From positions 1 through 64,000 of the forward strand of contig JBKECF010000029.1 in NCBI GenBank assembly GCA_047974375.1: a stretch of DNA of 64,000 nucleotides, read 5' to 3'. Shown here piece after piece: positions 61,859-64,000 of the stretch; position 1 is the stretch's first letter, and every line of letters begins with the position of its first letter. Both the position numbers and the translations under genes were made by a program. Under the pieces are notes generated by a model. It had not been told where the DNA came from. It did no database searches and worked only from the letters and a program-made list of their open reading frames with translations. Origin of the DNA: JBKECF01 sp047974375 (GTDB lineage Bacteria; Bacillota; Clostridia; Lachnospirales; CAMZNU01).

Positions 61859-63162
61859 ACCTCCTTAACAATTGCTACTAGCTGATCTATATCGGCTTTT
61901 GTGTTTTTTTCTGTGGCACACCAAAGAATATCATTATCATTTAATGGCAGGCCGCCTAAAAAGCCTTTTTCTTCAAGGGCAGATAATATATCATTTGTTT
62001 TTAAAGATGATGTCGTCACAAATTCGTGAAAATGTGGTTGGTTGTATTTTGTTTTTAAACCTATTTTTTCTAGTTCTTTTTGAAGATAATGAGCTTTAGA
62101 ATTACAAAGTTCTGCTACTTGGCTCATTCCAGTTTCACCCATAGATGACATATAAACGCCTGCAGTTAGGGCACAAAGAGCTTGATTTGAACATATGTTG
62201 CTACTAGCTTTTTCACGGCGTATATGTTGCTCTCTTGCTTGTAAAGTAAGTACAAAAGCTCTGTTGCCAACTTTATCTACAGTTTCACCTACTATTCTAC
62301 CTGGTAGCTTACGTATTGATTTTCCTGAAGCTGCCATAAATCCTAAGTAAGGGCCACCAAATGCAATTCCCATACCTAAAGGTTGACCCTCGCCTACAGC
62401 AATGTCAGCTCCGCATTCAGCTGGAGTTTTCATAACTGCTAAAGCAATAGGGTTACAACTCATTATAAATTTTGCACCGGCTTCATGGGCTATATCCCCA
62501 AGGACTTCTGCATCTTCTATGTTTCCGTAGAAGTTTGGTTGCTGTAAGTAAAAAGATGCACTATCATCTTTTAAAGCGGATTTTAAAGCTTCGGCATCTG
62601 TAACACCATCTTTTTCGGGTATTATAACTACTTGCGTTCCTGCTCCGTAGCAATATGTTTTAATTACTTCTATAACCTGTGGGCTAGTTGTTGCAGATAT
62701 ATATGTTACGGTTCTTTTTCTTTCTCTACACATTGCAACAGCCTCTGCGGCTGCTGTTGCACCATCATAAACTGATGCATTGGATACTTCCATTCCTGTA
62801 AGCTCACATATCATAGTTTGATATTCAAAAATGGATTGCAATATACCTTGGCTTATTTCTGCCTGATAGGGCGTGTATGCTGTTAAAAACTCTTCTTTCC
62901 CAGTAACACTTCCTACAATTGATGGGATATAATGATTGTACGCACCAGCCCCTCTAAATATGTGCTTAAATACTATATTTTTTTCTGCAATAGATTCCAT
63001 TTTGCTATATACTTCCATCTCGCTAAGACCTGACGGAAGGTTTAGATTTTTAACTTTTACTTCCTCAGGTATTTGAGAGAATAAAGCGTCAAAACTGTCA
63101 CAACCTATGTCTTTTAACATTTCTTGTTGCTCTTTTTGTGTGCTCGCTATATAAGATCCCAT
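61849..63162 (-). CDS. gcvPA: Glycine dehydrogenase (decarboxylating) subunit 1
   Basis: This 437-residue subunit completes the heterotetrameric P protein. SYIASTQKEQQEMLKDIG, FRGAGAYNHYIPSIV, FLTAYTPYQAEISQGILQS, YDGATAAAEA and GGPYLGFMAAS are family marks. The PLP lysine is in the other subunit. AGGAGG precedes the ATG, 29 nt after gcvH. Confidence 0.96.
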   Translation of the reverse strand: MGSYIASTQKEQQEMLKDIGCDSFDALFSQIPEEVKVKNLNLPSGLSEMEVYSKMESIAEKNIVFKHIFRGAGAYNHYIPSIVGSVTGKEEFLTAYTPYQAEISQGILQSIFEYQTMICELTGMEVSNASVYDGATAAAEAVAMCRERKRTVTYISATTSPQVIEVIKTYCYGAGTQVVIIPEKDGVTDAEALKSALKDDSASFYLQQPNFYGNIEDAEVLGDIAHEAGAKFIMSCNPIALAVMKTPAECGADIAVGEGQPLGMGIAFGGPYLGFMAASGKSIRKLPGRIVGETVDKVGNRAFVLTLQAREQHIRREKASSNICSNQALCALTAGVYMSSMGETGMSQVAELCNSKAHYLQKELEKIGLKTKYNQPHFHEFVTTSSLKTNDILSALEEKGFLGGLPLNDNDILWCATEKNTKADIDQLVAIVKEVCL

Positions 63163-63191
63163 TTATTCACCTCCTAGTTTTTTTCTTTATT

Positions 63192-63575
63192 CTACTCTGC
63201 TTCGTTCTCGACATATTCTGCATATGCGTCGGCGTCCATTAGTTCTTCAGTTTCTGTTATGTTAACAACTTTAACAAGCCATGCACCGTATGGGTCGTCG
63301 TTAATCATTTCTGGCGCATCTGCTAATTCTTCGTTAACTTCTGCTATTGTTCCCGTTACTGGAGAGTAAATATCAGATACTGCCTTTACTGACTCTAAGT
63401 CTGTAAAAGTAGTTCCTGCTGTAACGTCACTGTCTTCATCTGGAAGACTAACAAATACAATTCCTCCTAAGGCCTCTTGTGCAAAATTGCTTATACCGAT
63501 TAGTGCTGTTGTTTCATCAATAAATTTTACCCACTCATGTGATTTTCTGTATTTTAATTCTTTTGGATAGCTCAT
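63192..63575 (-). CDS. gcvH: Glycine cleavage system H protein
   Basis: This 127-residue lipoyl carrier has its attachment site at Lys64 in DLESVKAVSDIYSP. HEWVKF and GISNFAQEALGGIVFVSLP are standard. It is very acidic toward the end. GAGAGGAAAT precedes the ATG. It shuttles the aminomethyl group between the P, T and L proteins. It lies 87 nt downstream of gcvT. Confidence 0.96.
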   Translation of the reverse strand: MSYPKELKYRKSHEWVKFIDETTALIGISNFAQEALGGIVFVSLPDEDSDVTAGTTFTDLESVKAVSDIYSPVTGTIAEVNEELADAPEMINDDPYGAWLVKVVNITETEELMDADAYAEYVENEAE

Positions 63576-63662
63576 ATTAATTTCCTCTCTGTCATTTTAG
63601 ACCAGTTAAATTTTTTATGTTATTTTAATTTTAATGCAAGTTTTAAGTTTAAAACTTGTGGA

Positions 63663-64000
63663 CTATTTAGTTTTTTCTTTCTTATAAAATGGAAGTTTAA
63701 CTACTTCAGCTTTAATGCGTCTGCCTCTAACTTCAACTTCAACTTCTGTTCCGATTTCTGTATGTTCGATTTCTAAAATAGCCATGGCTATTGGGTAGCC
63801 AAGGTAAGGGCAATGTGTGCCTGATGTGCTTTCGCCGATTGGTTCATCACCAACGTATACAGTACAATGTTCTCTTACAATACCTGCACTTGTTATTTTA
63901 AGTCCAACACGTTTTCTGGTTAATTCGAGATTTTTTTCCATTGCTGCTTTACCTATAAAACCCTCTTTATCCATTTTTACAGCAAAGTTAAGACCAGTTT
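63663..64000 (-). CDS. gcvT: Glycine cleavage system T protein (aminomethyltransferase), C-terminal part
   Basis: Only the last 112 or so codons are in the window; the frame is open to the right edge. TGLNFAVKMDKEGFIGKAA, KRVGLKI, GESTSGTHCPYLGYPIAMA and the terminal VRGRRIKAEVVKLPFYKK are the C-terminal beta-barrel of GcvT, which moves the one-carbon unit to tetrahydrofolate. It is the first gcv gene visible. Any glycine riboswitch would lie beyond the edge. Confidence 0.95.
   Translation of the reverse strand, partial: TGLNFAVKMDKEGFIGKAAMEKNLELTRKRVGLKITSAGIVREHCTVYVGDEPIGESTSGTHCPYLGYPIAMAILEIEHTEIGTEVEVEVRGRRIKAEVVKLPFYKKEKTK

Overview
The window is AT-rich DNA with strong Shine-Dalgarno sites, many TTGACA/TATAAT-type promoters and T-tailed hairpin terminators. 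It carries the infC-rpmI-rplT operon with an AUU start, a two-subunit glycine dehydrogenase (gcvPA/gcvPB), LacI-family regulators and a small zinc-ribbon-like Cys protein typical of Clostridia. An anaerobic, low-GC Firmicute of the class Clostridia fits best, probably Lachnospirales; a finer placement would be a guess.

Layout. 1-300 is a frameshifted IS3-type transposase orfA. 528-7687 runs on the plus strand: Cys-rich protein, PHP phosphatase, pcrA, alr, a LacI regulator, an SGNH hydrolase and a flavoprotein. serS (minus) is of a divergent type, and a secreted protein of unknown role follows. 10296-17980 (minus) is a compact tetrapyrrole operon (MFS transporter, hemA, sirC-type dehydrogenase, hemC, cobA-hemD fusion, hemB, hemL) suited to siroheme or cobalamin precursors. 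18297-24189 (plus) holds a GH38 alpha-mannosidase, a secreted copper-amine-oxidase-like/DUF3298 protein, plsC and an ATP-grasp ligase. 24317-29030 is a complete branched-chain amino acid ABC transporter (livK-H-M-G-F). 29099-30311 (minus) is rplT-rpmI-infC with an attenuator-like leader.

30776-37775 is a full sialic-acid island: LacI regulator, nanA, a TRAP transporter whose binding protein closely resembles SiaP, a fused nanE-nanK, and nanQ. pnuC follows behind a promoter and a roughly 150-nt leader that can form several stems but matches no riboswitch class I know. An Rpn-type nuclease with a Met-Ala-Gln repeat tail and comM lie on the minus strand.

41444-52912 is a glycan-degradation locus: GH5 endoglycoceramidase-like enzyme, an 896-aa enzyme I cannot assign to a family, a Gfo/Idh oxidoreductase, GH29 alpha-fucosidase, GH42 beta-galactosidase, an enolase-superfamily sugar-acid dehydratase and an SDR dehydrogenase. 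A second TRAP transporter faces it on the minus strand (53464-56404). None of these hydrolases has a visible signal peptide, so cytoplasmic use of imported oligosaccharides or sugar acids is likely. Together with the sialic-acid island and the mannosidase this suggests feeding on animal or similar complex glycans (inference).

Two small islands (about 42.9-43.7 kb and 56.8-58.3 kb) are full of broken small genes. The window ends in the glycine cleavage operon (gcvT-gcvH-gcvPA-gcvPB-lpdA, minus), with gcvT running off the right edge.
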